A stretch of DNA of 64,000 nt from Ditylenchus dipsaci (taxonomy: Eukaryota; Nematoda; Chromadorea; Rhabditida; Anguinidae), in the NCBI GenBank assembly GCA_004194705.1, contig SADC01001392.1, positions 124,001-188,000 on the forward strand. Direction: 5' to 3'. Below the pieces are notes generated by a model, which did no database searches, was not told the origin of the DNA, and was given only the letters and a program-made list of their open reading frames with translations. The stretch's first letter is position 1, and every line of letters starts with the position of its first letter. Made by a program: the position numbers and the translations under genes. Of the stretch, positions 1 through 12,425 are shown in pieces.

Positions 1-396
1 GAAAATCTTTTAAAAGCAAAGTTTTCTATTTGAGTACCCAGAATTTTACTGTACCCGTTTTTGCTTTTCCCTATTTTCTAAGACTTAGTTTGCGGTTTAT
101 TGCTTAAAACTCTGGTTTTGGATTGTTGATCGCATCCTACCCACTGCAAGCTTGAAAATTTTAGGTATCGAGAAATCTATGTCCCATTGAAAATGTGGAT
201 TTTATTAACAACATAAAAAACTTGCAAAGCTTTAAAAATATTAACAAAAATAAATGGTAGCGACTAAGGCTTTCCAAAAAACTTATGAAAGATTTTTTGC
301 AACTATTTTAGAGCTAAATTCTCCAGAAATAATCGTGAGTTAGTTTTGTAATAAATTTGGAATTATTTCGACAGCCCGGTAAAAGTGTCTTCTCAC

Positions 397-664
397 CTGG
401 ATGGGTGGAGACTAGCACAGGTTGCTTTTCAGAGTCAAGTGGAGCATCCAGCTCTTGTTCCACTCCATTGGCATTTAGCAGAGGGACGACTAAACTAACC
501 GCCCTTGCTACTAGCACCCAACAATTAGCTAATACTATCAATACTGTGATCACTTTGGAATGCATAGGTAAATGTCCTCTTCTTCTACAATACCTCCTCT
601 GAGTCACTGATTGGGTGGATGAATGCAGAGAAGAATAAGAAGAGGTTTGGCTTGGTGAGCTCAT
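397..664 (-). CDS. Probable first exon of a single-pass membrane protein, cut off by the left edge
   Basis: The ATG at 664 sits in a good context (CCGCCAAAATG). It opens 89 codons and ends at a near-ideal splice donor, CAG|GTGAGA, with the intron starting at 396. The N-terminus is Ser/Thr-rich. A basic stretch (RRYCRRR, about residues 23-29) is followed by a hydrophobic segment at about residues 38-63, so a type II signal anchor or an uncleaved signal is plausible. A tail rich in Asp, Glu and Pro follows. A TATA-like box lies about 50 bp upstream. I do not recognise the family. Later exons must lie beyond coordinate 1. The frame also stays open for 27 codons past the donor, so an unspliced 116-residue product is the alternative. 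Confidence 0.5.
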
Positions 665-711
665 TTTGGCGGTTTAGAAATGAGTAAATATACTGCTTAG
701 AATCAGCTAAG

Positions 712-719
712 CTTTTAAA
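712..719 (-). promoter_or_regulatory. TATA-like box for the left-edge gene
   Basis: The minus strand reads TTTAAAAG here, 48-55 bp before the ATG at 664. A start site about 30 bp downstream would leave a 5' UTR of roughly 20-25 nt, similar to the arrangement at the secreted-protein gene near 40.6 kb. Confidence 0.35.
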
Positions 720-3231
720 GGGGTAGAATCGATGGTGGTGGAATGGACGGAGTTGCTAAGACTGAATGCAGTCACATTACAAAGTTTTTCAGCTTAGTTG
801 CTGGCGCTTGAAGCGAGCCAATCATGTAGCACTGAAAGAAGCAATATGATTGCATGGCATTACCGCCTAAAATTATTCGAAATGTTAATCAATAATAAAT
901 TACTCGCGAAAACAAATAAACATATTTGTACTATATTGAAATGTTTAAAAAGGTGATTAACGAGTCCCACAAATATTACAAATCAACATTTCTCCAAAAA
1001 AGCACGAAACATGTTTCACATATTCTACTTACATTACACCAAAAAGGGTCTTTTTGTCCCGAAAACCACTGGAAGAGGAATTCCATTAGTGGAATTACTA
1101 GCGCAAGCGGTTTCAGAGATCAGATTTATATGGATATTGTTAGCTAGCTATTAAATCCATATAAATAGAGAAATGTATAAATATGTGTCGAAGTGAGGAA
1201 AGCAAGTGGGAGAGACAACAGAGAACAACAACAAAATAGTTGCTTAGCTATTTGGAATTCTTCAAATAAATGTTGTTGTGGATAAATAAAGCAGTGGTAG
1301 TAGGAGTGTGCAGGTGTGTTTTATTTGTTGAAATGGCGGGGTTTCTACCTACTTCAAAGTAATTATTGTTGTTGTGCATGTTTTCGCACCTTACCCCATT
1401 TTATGAACTAATTATGGCAAAAATAAATTGCTTTTTAGCCATTTTTGGAGCCTTAGAGCGAACAAAACAATTTATCAAACCTTTTTGGTGAGACCCCGTG
1501 ATTTTGAGTTTTTACTAAAGTAGTACAAACTGAACTTTGTTATGAATCGCGTTTTTCGTTTGAATGACCAAACTTAAAAAGGTTATTATTATGTTAGGGT
1601 TAAAATTAGAGTAGGATTCGGTCAATTTTTTCGTTTTTCCAGTATTTATTGTACGCACTTCTTGATTTACCATGTTTCTTTAACGCGTTTTTAGTCTTGG
1701 TTTAAAATCGGAAGTCCACCTAGTCAAAGATATGTATAAAGTTTGATTTTTTACATAACAACAAATCTGCAGGTTGAAATTGTTTCGAAAAAAACAGAGT
1801 TCACCTTCAAATAATTAACGGACTAATTCCATTAGGGCTGAATCCAAAAAGCAAATAAACCAAATTTAAAAAAGTCTCATGATCAAAAGTACGAAAAAAG
1901 AGCAATAGTAGAACCCATAATGAAAAATATATTTGAAATTTTTATATAAACAATTATGTTCAAGCTACGGGTTGCCAGTAGTTTAAACTTTTATTGTCAG
2001 TTCATTAGCGAATTAGTGTTTTGTCAGCTTTGGACACCATAAAATAATTTTTTGCAATATTCTTAAGCACTTTTGAAAACCCAAAATTCTTGCAACTCAT
2101 CCACAGATCAACATTTAACAGTAGCTTTTTCGCTGATTTTCTGAATAACCTAGGAGACGATGAAGAGGACGACAAACAGAAATTGTCAAAAGTATTGGCG
2201 CATTTTGAAATTTTTTCGGGGTGTCTAGTTAGATTCACTAATACCACATGCAATTATAATTGTCTTCGTAATTATCGCTTTCCTTGAATTCATTTTTTTG
2301 TTTGTGTTTGTTTGCCTGGCGAAAATATTTTAAATTGTTTTTCTGTTGGTTTTGAGAACGGAAGATCACAACTTGTGAGATCTACAGCTAATATTGCAAA
2401 GACCAAAAAAACCAGTACAATAAGCGAACAGGCAGTGAAATTGTCAACATATCCATCTGTCAGACATGAAATTAGTTTCTATTTTGTTAATTAAAAAAAA
2501 TCTTCGCAATAGCAGAAACTCTGGCCAAATCTTCTTTTTTTATACCTGCTATATGAAAGAAATGCTGTTAAAATGGCGAATATACTTTCTCCAAAAGAGT
2601 TGTTACAACCAGAATTCAGTTACATAAATAAGTCAACAAGTTTAATTTTACAAGAACAAAATACTTTGAAAACGCAAATGCCACACCAAATCATTCCAAA
2701 AAAAATGTTGGCAACAAACCACTTCAAAAAACAATGAGCTTATTATAATCCTAAAAAAATAAAAAAGATTTCAGGACTCCATAAAACAAAGCAAAACAGA
2801 CAGCACAGCAAAAAAGTCACGCTCTGACAAACTACCCGTGATTGTCGTCACCAGCTTTCCAATCAATGCTCCACATTCAGAGTGCTCTTGCCGATGCATC
2901 CAGGTGGAGGGGTAGAGAAATAGATAGGTAGGAGCAGAGACAAAGTCATCCAGACCAAAGGTGGGTTTGATCACTTCTTCTCTTTCCCATCCACTCCCCC
3001 ACGAAAATGGGGAGAGGGACAGGAGGGAGGCACGCTACTTTCAAAACAAGCCACAGAGAGTCATGTTTGATTGTCTGACTGCCTGGTTTGTGTCTCTGAC
3101 TCGGTCTCGTCTCTATTTCTCTAAATGGTCTAGGTTACAGGGTGGGTGACACATTTCTAAGTAGTTTCAAAATGTTTGGCGCTAGCGTCATATAACCTCC
3201 CCCGCCCAATAATTTTTGGCTTCGGTTTCTA
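720..3231. other. AT-rich DNA without a convincing gene
   Basis: Only short chance frames are seen. At about 2145-2190 (+) a stretch encodes an acidic patch (GDDEEDDKQ). It could be an internal exon, but nothing nearby joins to it. The part from 2790 to 3150 is less AT-rich than its surroundings and might be regulatory. Confidence 0.4.
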
Positions 3232-3633
3232 TATTCACACCTCTTGTGTGACACAACCGTGTGGACACTCATATTTGCCCATAACTTTTGCGGGAAAAAT
3301 GCTTTCGGCATGATTTTTTGCATTTAATTCACTAGTAAGTGCCGAATTTGTCGACACCAAGCTGTAGTTTTCACAAAATACAGCAAAATTTTGAATTGTT
3401 TGACATCTGGACAGGACTCTGTTTTAAGTACCAAACAGAAAATGACCGAGCGTCAAACAAATTAAAATTTACTGTATTTTGTAAAAGTTCATGCACAGTC
3501 TTGATGTCGACAAATTCAGCACTTACTAGAGAAATAAATACAAAAAAAAATCACGCCGAAAGCATTTTTCCAGCAACAGTTATGGGCAAATATGAGTGTC
3601 AAACACGGTTGTGTAAAACAAGAGGTGTGAATG
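3232..3633. mobile_element. Inverted-repeat element of about 400 bp (MITE-like)
   Basis: The left arm runs from ATTCACACCTCTTGTGTG through GTCGACACC to TTCACAAAATACAG. It returns in reverse complement on the right, ending AGAGGTGTGAAT. The arms are about 160 bp with scattered mismatches and a short centre. There is no coding content. Confidence 0.65.
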
Positions 3634-4798
3634 TTACCTTTCATATTCTTAGAATAAGAATAAGGTCACAAAAAATGATTTAACTCTTGACTGAGCAGTG
3701 GCCAACCCTTTCACCAAACAAATGTACGGTATTCACTTTAATTATGCCCCAGCCTCTAGTTATGCTCTAATTTGGTAAAAAATGAGATGAAAACTTTTAA
3801 AATTAAGGCGCCAAACACATTTTTTTAAATACACTGTATTTCCTAGAGTTGTGAAATGGGAAATTTCCCGGGTAATTTTCCGGGAAATTTTCAGAAATTT
3901 CCCGCAAAAATTGTTCTAATTTTCCGTCACTATATGTTTTGAATTTCATTAGGATTAGATATTGATTAAAAAACGAGTACTGTTTAACAAATTTTGACTA
4001 TATTTATACTTTTCTCTAATTTTCCGGAAATTGTTGACGTCAGTCTCGAGATTATTGGCTGCTCAACCAAAATCTAAAAAGGGGAATCGGTAGAGCTTGT
4101 GGAGTCAAGAAAATTCAATCAACAAGCATTTCAAATTATATTTACTCTATCCTGAGATATTAGCCCTCAAAGTCGAGGGGCGCGTTTGTAAAGAGGACTG
4201 GTTTATTAGAGATGATAAGGTATATAAATATTCAACTTTTAAATTTTTTTAAGAACACTAAAAGTTGTCCTAACACCCTGTAGTAAAGTCTTTTATTGTG
4301 GAGGGAAAAAGGAAAGAATTGTTTGTGCAGCCTTTCCCTGCCTTTACCCTAAGCAATCGATGTGTTTATCTGTTTTTAGTGAGGAGGGTCTCTTGTTTTG
4401 TTGTTGCCCTTTTCCATTCTTCCCTTTATTTTTATTCTCCTGAAAAAGTTGCGGATGCGAGTGTCATTCATTTTTTGTCTGGCCTGTGAGTTGTTTCTCC
4501 GAAATTCACTGAAACTGCCAATTGAAAGACTATTTTGGAGTTTCCAGGGAGTCCTGTTGACAGAAACGAAGGCTTATTTTCCTTCAATTTCTAAAGACAA
4601 TTTATTGCTTTTTGATTTAAGATAAATTGTCAACAGACAACTTTTAAAGGTTTTAGTTTTTGAAAAAAAATATGCTAAAATGCACAACGGTCGAAAAATG
4701 TATAACGCTTTAAATTTTTTAGTTTTTTGCTTTTTAACTTTAGTGTAACCTCCTAAATTTCGAGCCCGCATAGGGCCCGACATTTTTTTTACTTCTAA
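3634..4798. other. Non-coding DNA with a hAT-like terminus
   Basis: At about 3845-3920, TAGAGTTGTGAAATGGG is followed by repeated GGAAATTTCC motifs. This resembles the ends of the hAT elements described at 36.9 and 59.1 kb. I could not find its partner end. Nothing else is recognised. Confidence 0.3.
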
Positions 4799-5361
4799 CG
4801 GGTGTACCAAAAGTTCGGAACCGACTTTTGAGCTCATTATTAAAACTTCAAAGACTGTTACATGAAAATTTTGAAATTTAGGTGTTGTAGCCCTATTCCT
4901 TCTCTTGCGAATAGTATGTAAAGTTTCATTGGTATATTTCGGGAAAGTCATTATTTGGCTCCAAACACATGTGAGGTCATTTTAAGATGTGGACAGGCAT
5001 TTTCATCACTTTAACTCATCAAAAGTTCAGTTCAGGATTAAGCCCTTTAACAACGTCTTAGCCCTGTGTTGTAGCGCAGTTCAAGAGCTAGAAGACCCAT
5101 TTTATAGAATTAGTTTTTTAAAATCTGAACTTTTGATGAGTTAAAGTGATGAAAATGCCTGTCCACATCTTAAAATGACCTCACATGTGTTTGGAGCCAA
5201 ATAATGACTTTCCCGAAATATACCAATGAAACTTTACATACTATTCGCAAGAGAAGGAATAGGGCTACAACACCTAAATTTCAAAATTTTCATGTAACAG
5301 TCTTTGAAGTTTTAATAATGAGCTCAAAAGTCGGTTCCGAACTTTTGGTATACCCGTTATT
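4799..5361. mobile_element. Long palindromic element, arms about 230 bp
   Basis: Arms at about 4799-5029 and 5131-5361 are nearly exact reverse complements, with a loop of about 100 bp. The outer ends read ACGGGTGTACC and GGTATACCCGT. The inner arm (TCCAAACACATGTGAGGTC ... TTTTCATCACTTTAACT) is related to the larger palindrome at 24504-25296, so both belong to one fold-back family. Short open frames in both arms are mirror images and not genes. Confidence 0.75.
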
Positions 5362-6120
5362 TCAGAAAACTTTTACCAAAGTCTGATCAGAAAAATTGCA
5401 AGGATTTCGATTTTGCCTATCTTTTTTGTAAATAGCGACGGCTTTGCGAAAAATACCCGCTCCTCTTGATTTAGTGTACCCTTGTTATAAAAAGGGTGCA
5501 CCGAATGAAGAGGTATGGGCGATTTTGGCCAAACTGTCGCCATTCACAAAACAAATAGGTAAATTCAGAATCTTTGCAATTTTTATAATTGAGCTAACAA
5601 ATTATCTGTGGTAAAAGTTTTGAAATATAGAGTTGAAAAAGTGTCTGACCCGGAAAATGAACTTGAGGCGGTTCCACTAAATCGAGAGAACACTGAATTA
5701 TTTTCTTGACCATAACAAGTCCTATTTATTCTTCTTTTTTAATTCTGGTTGAGCAGCAAAAAATCTCGAGATCGACCCAAAATTTTACAAAAGCAATCTG
5801 ATTTTAGATCTTGATGAATCTGTCGAAATTTTACGAAATCTTGTCTATTCAAAACTTTTTATTTAAAAGAAGTCAGCTTTTACTATACTCTGTAAATTTT
5901 TGTCAAAAAAATTGACACGGATAATAAATAGTAACCTTAAAGATAAAACCATTTTATGTCAAGATGTCAAAAATTGCTCAGAAGTAGAAAGAACTTAATT
6001 AGACAAACAATGCAAAAAGAAAACAACAAAAACCAGTTTGGAGACGCCCAAAAAAGCTAGACCTATTTTGAATGCTTTTGTTTTTAAGTAGTTAGCAGAC
6101 TACAACAGGTATTTAAAGGG
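5362..6120. other. Non-coding DNA with a decayed TIR-family piece
   Basis: The bases at about 5390-5420 (GCAAGGATTTCGATTTTGCC) match the inner part of the elements at 31737 and 37209, so an old fragment of that family is present. No gene is seen. Confidence 0.35.
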
Positions 6121-6215
6121 GGGAGCCATTTAGGTTTGAAAAAGTGGCTTCCATGGCGCAGTGCGTATGCGTTTTGGCTTGAGTTCAGAATCCCCCTCCC
6201 CCACGGGGACTGATC
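6121..6215 (+). repeat. tRNA-derived SINE-like repeat
   Basis: AGCCATTTAGGTTTGAAAA precedes an A-box-like TGGCGCAGTGCGTATGCG. A degraded B-box-like stretch (GAGTTCAGAATCCCCC) follows. The same order is found at 58755-58875, which has a clearer B box, so this is a dispersed SINE and not a functional tRNA gene. Confidence 0.45.
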
Positions 6216-7084
6216 AGGTGGAGGAGATAACTTCATATTCGTGTTTCTCGACCCCGATACAACCAGCGTTTTAAAAATGCAAGTAGCAAAAATTTTAACA
6301 AAAATTTTACACTTTAAGAAGCACTTTGGCTCAGGCGCAGAGTAGGCCAGCGTATGTTAAGACGGGCTTAAACATGTTTTCCGACTGAAATTTATTGCAA
6401 AAAAGTTAAGAAAAGGCAAAAAGATTGAATTCCCGCGCTTTTTGTTGGCATTTTTACTGATAGCCGCCGGAGGTTGTATTAGAAGAAAGTACTAGTACTA
6501 GCGGAATTTGTTTTTTATACAGTCAAAAATAGTGTTATTCGATGAACTACTACTGTAATAGCATCAAAACCCTGATCAAAAAGCACAAACAAGAGAATCT
6601 AGACAAAAAGTATAATCTTTTTTGACCTTTAGAAATATATAATAATGATTGATTTATTGCTAAAAGCATGCCACCCTGAAATTCATTAGTCAGAACCATA
6701 GAAACTAGAAAAAAAACAAAAAGCAAAAAGAGGTTCATTAATATACATTCTCACTGCTTTAGAGCATCCAGACAGACATATATTCTTAGAATTGGACGGT
6801 CTTATTAAAAAATTTGGTTGTTGTTTTTAACTTGCCGCTCCCTGTCGATTATTTGGTTTGTGGTTAACCCAGGGGTTCCAGCTCAAAATCTCGAAAATTA
6901 TTACATTTGCTTGAAAAAAGTGTATTTAAATTATAAGCATAATTATAAGTAATTAATGATAAATTTATAATTAACTTCAACTTTAATATATTTTGTCCGA
7001 AAAATTAATTTTGAGTTTTAATACTTTTTCATTTTTCGATACTTTTAAGGCGACCTTTATTTTGGCCACTCTATAAGCCTTACA
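6216..7084. other. No gene seen
   Basis: AT-rich DNA. At about 6328-6375 a copy of a dispersed motif occurs (AGGCCAGCGTATGTTAAGAC), also found near 26550, 47390 and 50045. Confidence 0.4.
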
Positions 7085-7268
7085 AGCGGCATGGTTTTTG
7101 CTCGCAGTAGCATGTGCAAAATTTGAATTATCGGGGAACGGTTCTCTTTCGTCTTTCATTACACTCTTTTGAGTCATTCGAAATAAGTCCAAAGAGTACA
7201 ACGCGAGACGAAAGAGAATTGTCCCCCGCCAATTCAAACTTTGCGCGTGGCGTTGATTGCAAAAACCA
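7085..7268. mobile_element. Palindromic MITE, copy 1 of the TTCGTCTTTCATT family
   Basis: The two halves face each other around GAGTCATTCGAA. The left half contains TCTCTTTCGTCTTTCATTAC, and the right half contains GACGAAAGAGAATTGTC with the outer part CGCCAATTCAAACTTTG. The centre matches the better-preserved copy at 16536-16733. Confidence 0.6.
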
Positions 7269-9180
7269 AAAAAAGGAGGCATCAAAGTAAAAAATGCACA
7301 TAATTCTTTAATAAGCATAATTATACATAATACGACACTAATATAGCATAATATTGACTCACATATATATAACACAAATTAAAAAATTTCAATGTTGACC
7401 AATTTATGAAAACAAACAAAAAAGGTTAAAAACAAAAATTTAAAAATACAAACTAACATCTCAAAATATAAAAAAATTGATTAAAGAAAAATCTAAAAAT
7501 AATTCATATTATCAATTATGATAGAAAACAAGTTACTAATATATTCTTGTTGTGACCATAGCAAATTTAAAAAAATATATAATTTGAGATTATCTGCGAG
7601 AGTTAATACTTTATAGTATTAAGGATTTATATAAAAAGGTAGTTTGACATAGTGTGTTAAAAATATAATATTTATGCTTTAAGCCAGTAAAAAATAATGA
7701 CTAAACCAATATTTGGCACCATATCTGTTCAGTGACGTGCAAAAGATGTAAAACATTTCTTCACCTTAAATTTTCAAGTCATTTGATGATTTTTATGGGA
7801 GCGTTTAAAAAATTGTTAAAATTTTCAAACACTTGTGCTCAAAATAGAGTTACTTTTTAAATTGGCGCCATAACTGCTTTGAGCCGGTTGGCCAAAATTT
7901 GGGCAGTTCAGAATTTAACTTTTCTCGAATTTTTTCTCCCATTGTTACTTTTTTTTCCTGGTTGTCTTACAAAAATGCAAAAATCTGTTAAAAAAGAGGC
8001 ATCTACGAGACGCCGACAAAACAGGGTTAGCCCTGTAAGGCCCAATATTTTCTCTATTGTTTTTTTTTGTCAAAAGTATGCACACAACACAAAAGATCGA
8101 AGGTGAACAGAGCATTTTTCGTTGTTTAGGAAAGCTGGACAATCAGCCAACACAGTAATTGGCTATGTATGCTTATTAAAAATTCTCCTTTGGCAACAGT
8201 AGTTTAGTAAAAGATAGAACTTTGGAGCGAATTTTACTTGCCAAGAGTTTTTAAACAAATATTAGTGAAAGACAAACTTAACATTTGGGTTTGTTCAGAG
8301 AAAACATTATTATTATTATTGCTGAAAAATTGCTGTTTTTGTTTCAGTTTTGAATAAAAGTAGCGGTTATAAACAAAAGAGGTTGTTTGAGAAAAATAAG
8401 TAAATATGTTTTGAAAAGAAATGAAATAACACAATGTTTTAGCAAATCGAATTGTTGCGCACAAAAAATGCAAATTCGTGGGAACATTCAGCTGTTTGTA
8501 AATAGATATTTACATGTGAGAAATGTTTTGAAAATAAGAACATTTCAAGGGGTCAGAAAAATAGAGTTTTTTGCAAATATATTTTTGAAAAATTACTTAT
8601 GACTTGAAGCGGTGCCACTATATTGAGACTCCACTGTGGCCGATATTTTCTCGTCTAATGCCTGAATAGGGCCCCTCTGTAAGCGTTCCACTGCATAAAC
8701 GGGCCCGAGGCTTGATTTTTTCAGATTTCCATTTATACAAAGTTGACTGTATTCATCGGAACAAGAAAAAAACTAAGGTTCAGAGATATTATACTAAAAA
8801 TGATAAAATAGATTAAAAAAATAGCCATTCCAAACCTATAAATCAATATGTGTAAAACAAAACACAAAGAAATAAATTTTAACTCAAAACGTATATTTTT
8901 GGTAAATAACCTCCCTGCCTTTGAGCGCACTGGAGCGTTGAAATACGAAACTATTGGTTGTCAAGCCCAGTTTCTGGCCAGCACTCTTTGCAAGCAAAGC
9001 AAATACTTCTACGAAATTTTTTCGTTTGGCTATCAACAGAATAAAAAAATTTAATTGCAGTGAAAACAAACAAACAAGCCATAGCTGCATTAATTAAATG
9101 GTTCGGCGTAAGCTGAAAATAATATTATTTATGGATTTAGGCAGAAAATGAGCATGCACTAAATATAATAATTTTATTAT
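7269..9180. other. AT-rich DNA, no gene seen
   Basis: Includes a short ATT trinucleotide run near 8307-8319. At about 8585-8760 there are words such as CTATATTGAGACTCCACTG, which resemble pogo-like terminal sequences. No coding region can be supported. Confidence 0.35.
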
Positions 9181-9511
9181 ACAGGGTGAAGCCGATCTTC
9201 AGCACATTTAAACCGCTATAACTTTTACCCTAGGCCGTTTTCTTAAAAAAAATTTTTACAAATGATTTTAGCTCGCTTTAAATTTTTTAACATATAATGT
9301 GAAAGTTGCAATTTTGTCTTGGTCCCCCTCTGGTTTTGCTTCTGATCTTTGGATGGTTCAGGCCAAAACCACAGGGGGACCAAGCGAGAATCGTGTTTTT
9401 GACTTTATATACCAAAAAATTGTTAGAACGAGTTGAGTTGATTTGTGAAAACAGATTTGAGAAAAAGTTATAGCAGTTTAAAAGCGTTAGTAAAATTTGT
9501 TACACCCTGCA
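9181..9511. mobile_element. Inverted-repeat element of about 330 bp
   Basis: The ends are ACAGGGTG and CACCCTGC. The sub-ends TTTAAACCGCTATAACTTTT and AAAAGTTATAGCAGTTTAAA are reverse complements. The centre pairs GGTCCCCCTCTGGTTTTG with CAAAACCACAGGGGGACC. No coding content. Confidence 0.6.
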
Positions 9512-10689
9512 TCTAAAAAGACAAAGACAGCCAGTTAGACAAAAAATTTGAGAAAAATGGATTTTTATGAGAAAAGTCGAGTTCTGAAAAGGTTTTTTTC
9601 CATTATTACCATTATTGTTACGACTCTTGCAATCATCACCGGGCATGTAACACTTCATTAGAAAGCTTATCACCTGGGAATTCTTCATGGGAAGAAACAG
9701 CGGAAAGAAAACTTCAGAAAAACCTCATGGAAAGTGCCCTAAACAATAAAAAGTTTAAAGGAAGGTCGAATTTCTGAGTGCTTGACTTCGGAGGCCATTA
9801 TCTCACAACTGATTGAGAAAATCGGAAAATCGATGCATGCCATCGTGTTCAACGTATCGTAAATAAGGTATATATGCAATCATCTGGAATATCAAAATAC
9901 GCTACCGGACTCTTGACCCTACTTAGATATACCCCCTCCCTCACATGAACTTTAATAAAATTGTTTCCAAACGCCCTATATCGACTCAAAATTGCATTAA
10001 TTTTTGAGTTCTGGGGCCTATCTTACTATTTGCAGACTGGAAAATGGAAAGTGGAAAATTTCCATGGAAAATTTCCGCTTATGTCTTACTATTTGAAAAG
10101 TGGAAAATGAAAAGTGGAAAATTGGAAAAATTTCCATGTAAAATTGATGACTAGGGCTACGGTCTACGAATTTTTGGAAAATTGGAAATTTTTTCAAGTA
10201 AGACACAAAACCATCCTATTTTACCTAAAATTATGTACTGAACACAGTTTGTTAGTACCAAAATAGTGATTTCACTAGCCAAAACACCCATACTGGGGTA
10301 GATACATATTCGGAGGGGGCATCTGTCTCCAAATCCCGAAATATGAGTTACTTTACACGGGATCGCAAACCATGGTATCCTACCCAAAATTTTGCGCTGA
10401 ACATGGCTTGACCATACCGAAACTGTGATTTTAACCACTAAAACTCCAAAATCTAGGGTAGGTACCCCATGGTTCAGGTGTAAATCCAAGTGGATTTCCA
10501 GCTGGATGGACTAAAAATAAAATTTTAGTCAAAATCGAAAAATAATCATTTACGCTAACGTAAAATCGTGTGGGGGATTGGGTTTGATAGAACCAAATTT
10601 GCGACTTTTGCCACTCAAATTCCAAAATCTGGGCAAATGTTTTTTTGATGATTTGACCTCAGTTTTACTGGATAGTCCATGCAGTGACT
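9512..10689. other. No gene; short purine-rich repeats
   Basis: At about 10030-10200 the words TGGAAAATGGAAAGTGG and GGAAAATTTCC recur several times, like the sub-terminal repeats of the hAT MITEs elsewhere in the window. The rest is unassigned. Confidence 0.3.
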
Positions 10690-11070
10690 AAACCAAGTGG
10701 TCGTCCACTTGGATCAAAATGTTTTTTACGTTTTTCATGCTCCAAAAACTATTTTCTGGACTAACTCGGTCATGCTGGAGATGGTTTGATAGTGGTAAAA
10801 TACCGTTCTGTAAGGTATTTTTTGAGTTTTGGCAAAATCGAGTTTTGATAAAATCAATTATTTTTCAATACTATTTTTCAATAAAGTTTTTCTTAAAGTT
10901 TTTCTTCAATAAAGTATTTTTCAACTTATTTTTCAATAAAGAATACATACAAAACGGCATTTTATCACTAACAAACCGTCTTCAGCATGCCCAAATTAGT
11001 CCAGAAAACAGGTTTTGGAACATGAAAAACGTAAAAATTTCTTTGATCCAGGTGGACGATCACTTGGTTT
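10690..11070. mobile_element. Inverted-repeat element of about 380 bp
   Basis: The left end AACCAAGTGGTCGTCCACTT and right end GGTGGACGATCACTTGGTT face each other. Inner blocks (TTTTTACGTTTTTCATG, TTCTGGACTAA, CAGCATG) also pair. The AT-rich centre repeats TTTTTCAATAAAG. Confidence 0.65.
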
Positions 11071-11157
11071 TAATGGTCTAGACGAGGTATCAGGTGGTTT
11101 CCCTACTGGTCTTTTACAGAACAGTTTATAATTGTTATTCAAGAAATAATAATGTCT

Positions 11158-11205
11158 GTTACCACCAGGATTCGAGCCTGTAACCTCAAAAATTGTAGTC
11201 GCGAT
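11158..11205 (-). repeat. tRNA-like B-box fragment (probable SINE)
   Basis: On the minus strand AGGCTCGAATCCTGGTGG follows TTGAGGTTAC, which resembles a T-arm with a B box. No complete tRNA cloverleaf is visible. Confidence 0.25.
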
Positions 11206-11509
11206 TTACATGGATATCCAGGTGGACCACCGGAAAATTCAGGAGTTGATTAAACGTGTGAACATTTTAGTACTAAGATTTATTTGGTCAATTATGTATT
11301 TGTACTTTGATCACTGGGTTCTTGGCTCAGAAAAATTACTTAAATCAATTTTTCATGAACAAATAATTTACGAAAAATTTCCATTTTCCATGGAAAATTA
11401 GAAAATATTTTAAATATTAAAATCTCTATATAGTATTTGGGTCGGGGGTGTCCGTCCGTCACACTTTTTCTGAATTTGTGCTGTTCAAGACTGATTTTTG
11501 CCTACTTTT

Positions 11510-12075
11510 TGCAATTTGATCTTTGATATATTTCCGGAACCCTCAAGTTCAACATCTTAGCTTTCTTTTAAGCACAAATACGTAAAATAAAAGATGCTTC
11601 TAAAAAATTTTTCCTTGCCCTCCAAATTGGTGATGGTGGATTTCGGCCTGGATTTTTGGTGGATGTTTGGGTTCGAGGCTAATTTTCTGAAAACTTTCGC
11701 AATAAAATGTCGTATATCTTTCCGTAACCCTCAAGAACAACATCTTGGCTTCTTTTTAAGCACAAACACGTATAATCGAAGTTGCTTCTAAAAAAAGTTT
11801 TCCTTGCCCTCCAAATTGGTGACGGTGGATTTTCGCCTGGATTCAAGGTGGATTTTTGTTTTCAAGCACACTTTTCTGCCATTTTTTGTAACTTAATGTC
11901 AAATATCTCTGCGGAACCCTCAAGAACAACATCTTGGCTTCTTTTAAGCACAAACACGTATAATCGAAGTTGCTTCTAAAAAACGTTTTCCTTGCCCTCC
12001 AAATTGGTGATGGTGGATTTTAGCCTGGGTTTAAGGTGGATTTTGTGTTCAAGCCCACTTTTCTGCCAGGTAGGA
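11510..12075. repeat. Tandem array, three units of about 188 bp
   Basis: The anchor CCAAATTGGTGA occurs at 11622, 11811 and 11999, giving a period of 188-189 bp. Each unit also carries CCCTCAAGNNCAACATCTT and GCTTCTAAAAAA. The copies differ by about 10-20 percent. The frames running through it are repeat artefacts. Confidence 0.75.
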
Positions 12076-12184
12076 TATGTAGGTAGCCAGATAGGGTAGT
12101 TAAGTGCTCAGGTGGAACCTCTACAATCAAACTTTGATATAACGTACACCCTGGGAACCAGGTCAGGTGTACGTTATAGTAGGC

Positions 12185-12425
12185 TTAACAGGCGAGGGTT
12201 GGCGAGGATAGGTGAGGATAGGCATGGTAGGCGAGGATAAGCGAGGATAGGCGAGGATAGGCGAAATAAGTGAAAATAGGCAAGGCTAGGGCGAGGTTAC
12301 GCAAGGTAGGTGAAAATAGTCGAGGATAGGCGAGGATAAGCAAGGTTAGGCGAGGGTTGGCGAGGTAGGCGAGGATAGGTGAGGAGAGGCAAGGATGGGC
12401 GAGGCTAGGCGAGGTAGAGTAGGTG
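12185..12425. repeat. G-rich minisatellite
   Basis: An imperfect tandem of an 11-bp unit close to GGCGAGGATAG, repeated roughly 20 times with single-base variants (GGTGAGGATAG, GGCAAGGTTAG). Confidence 0.75.

Noticed and set aside
4574..5386. Frames starting MTFPKYTNETLH on both strands as a duplicated gene
   Set aside because: They are the two arms of one palindrome. The identical products follow from the inverted repeat.
7085..7268. CRISPR-like or attachment-site repeat
   Set aside because: Repeats are inverted and transposon-like in an animal genome, without regular spacers.
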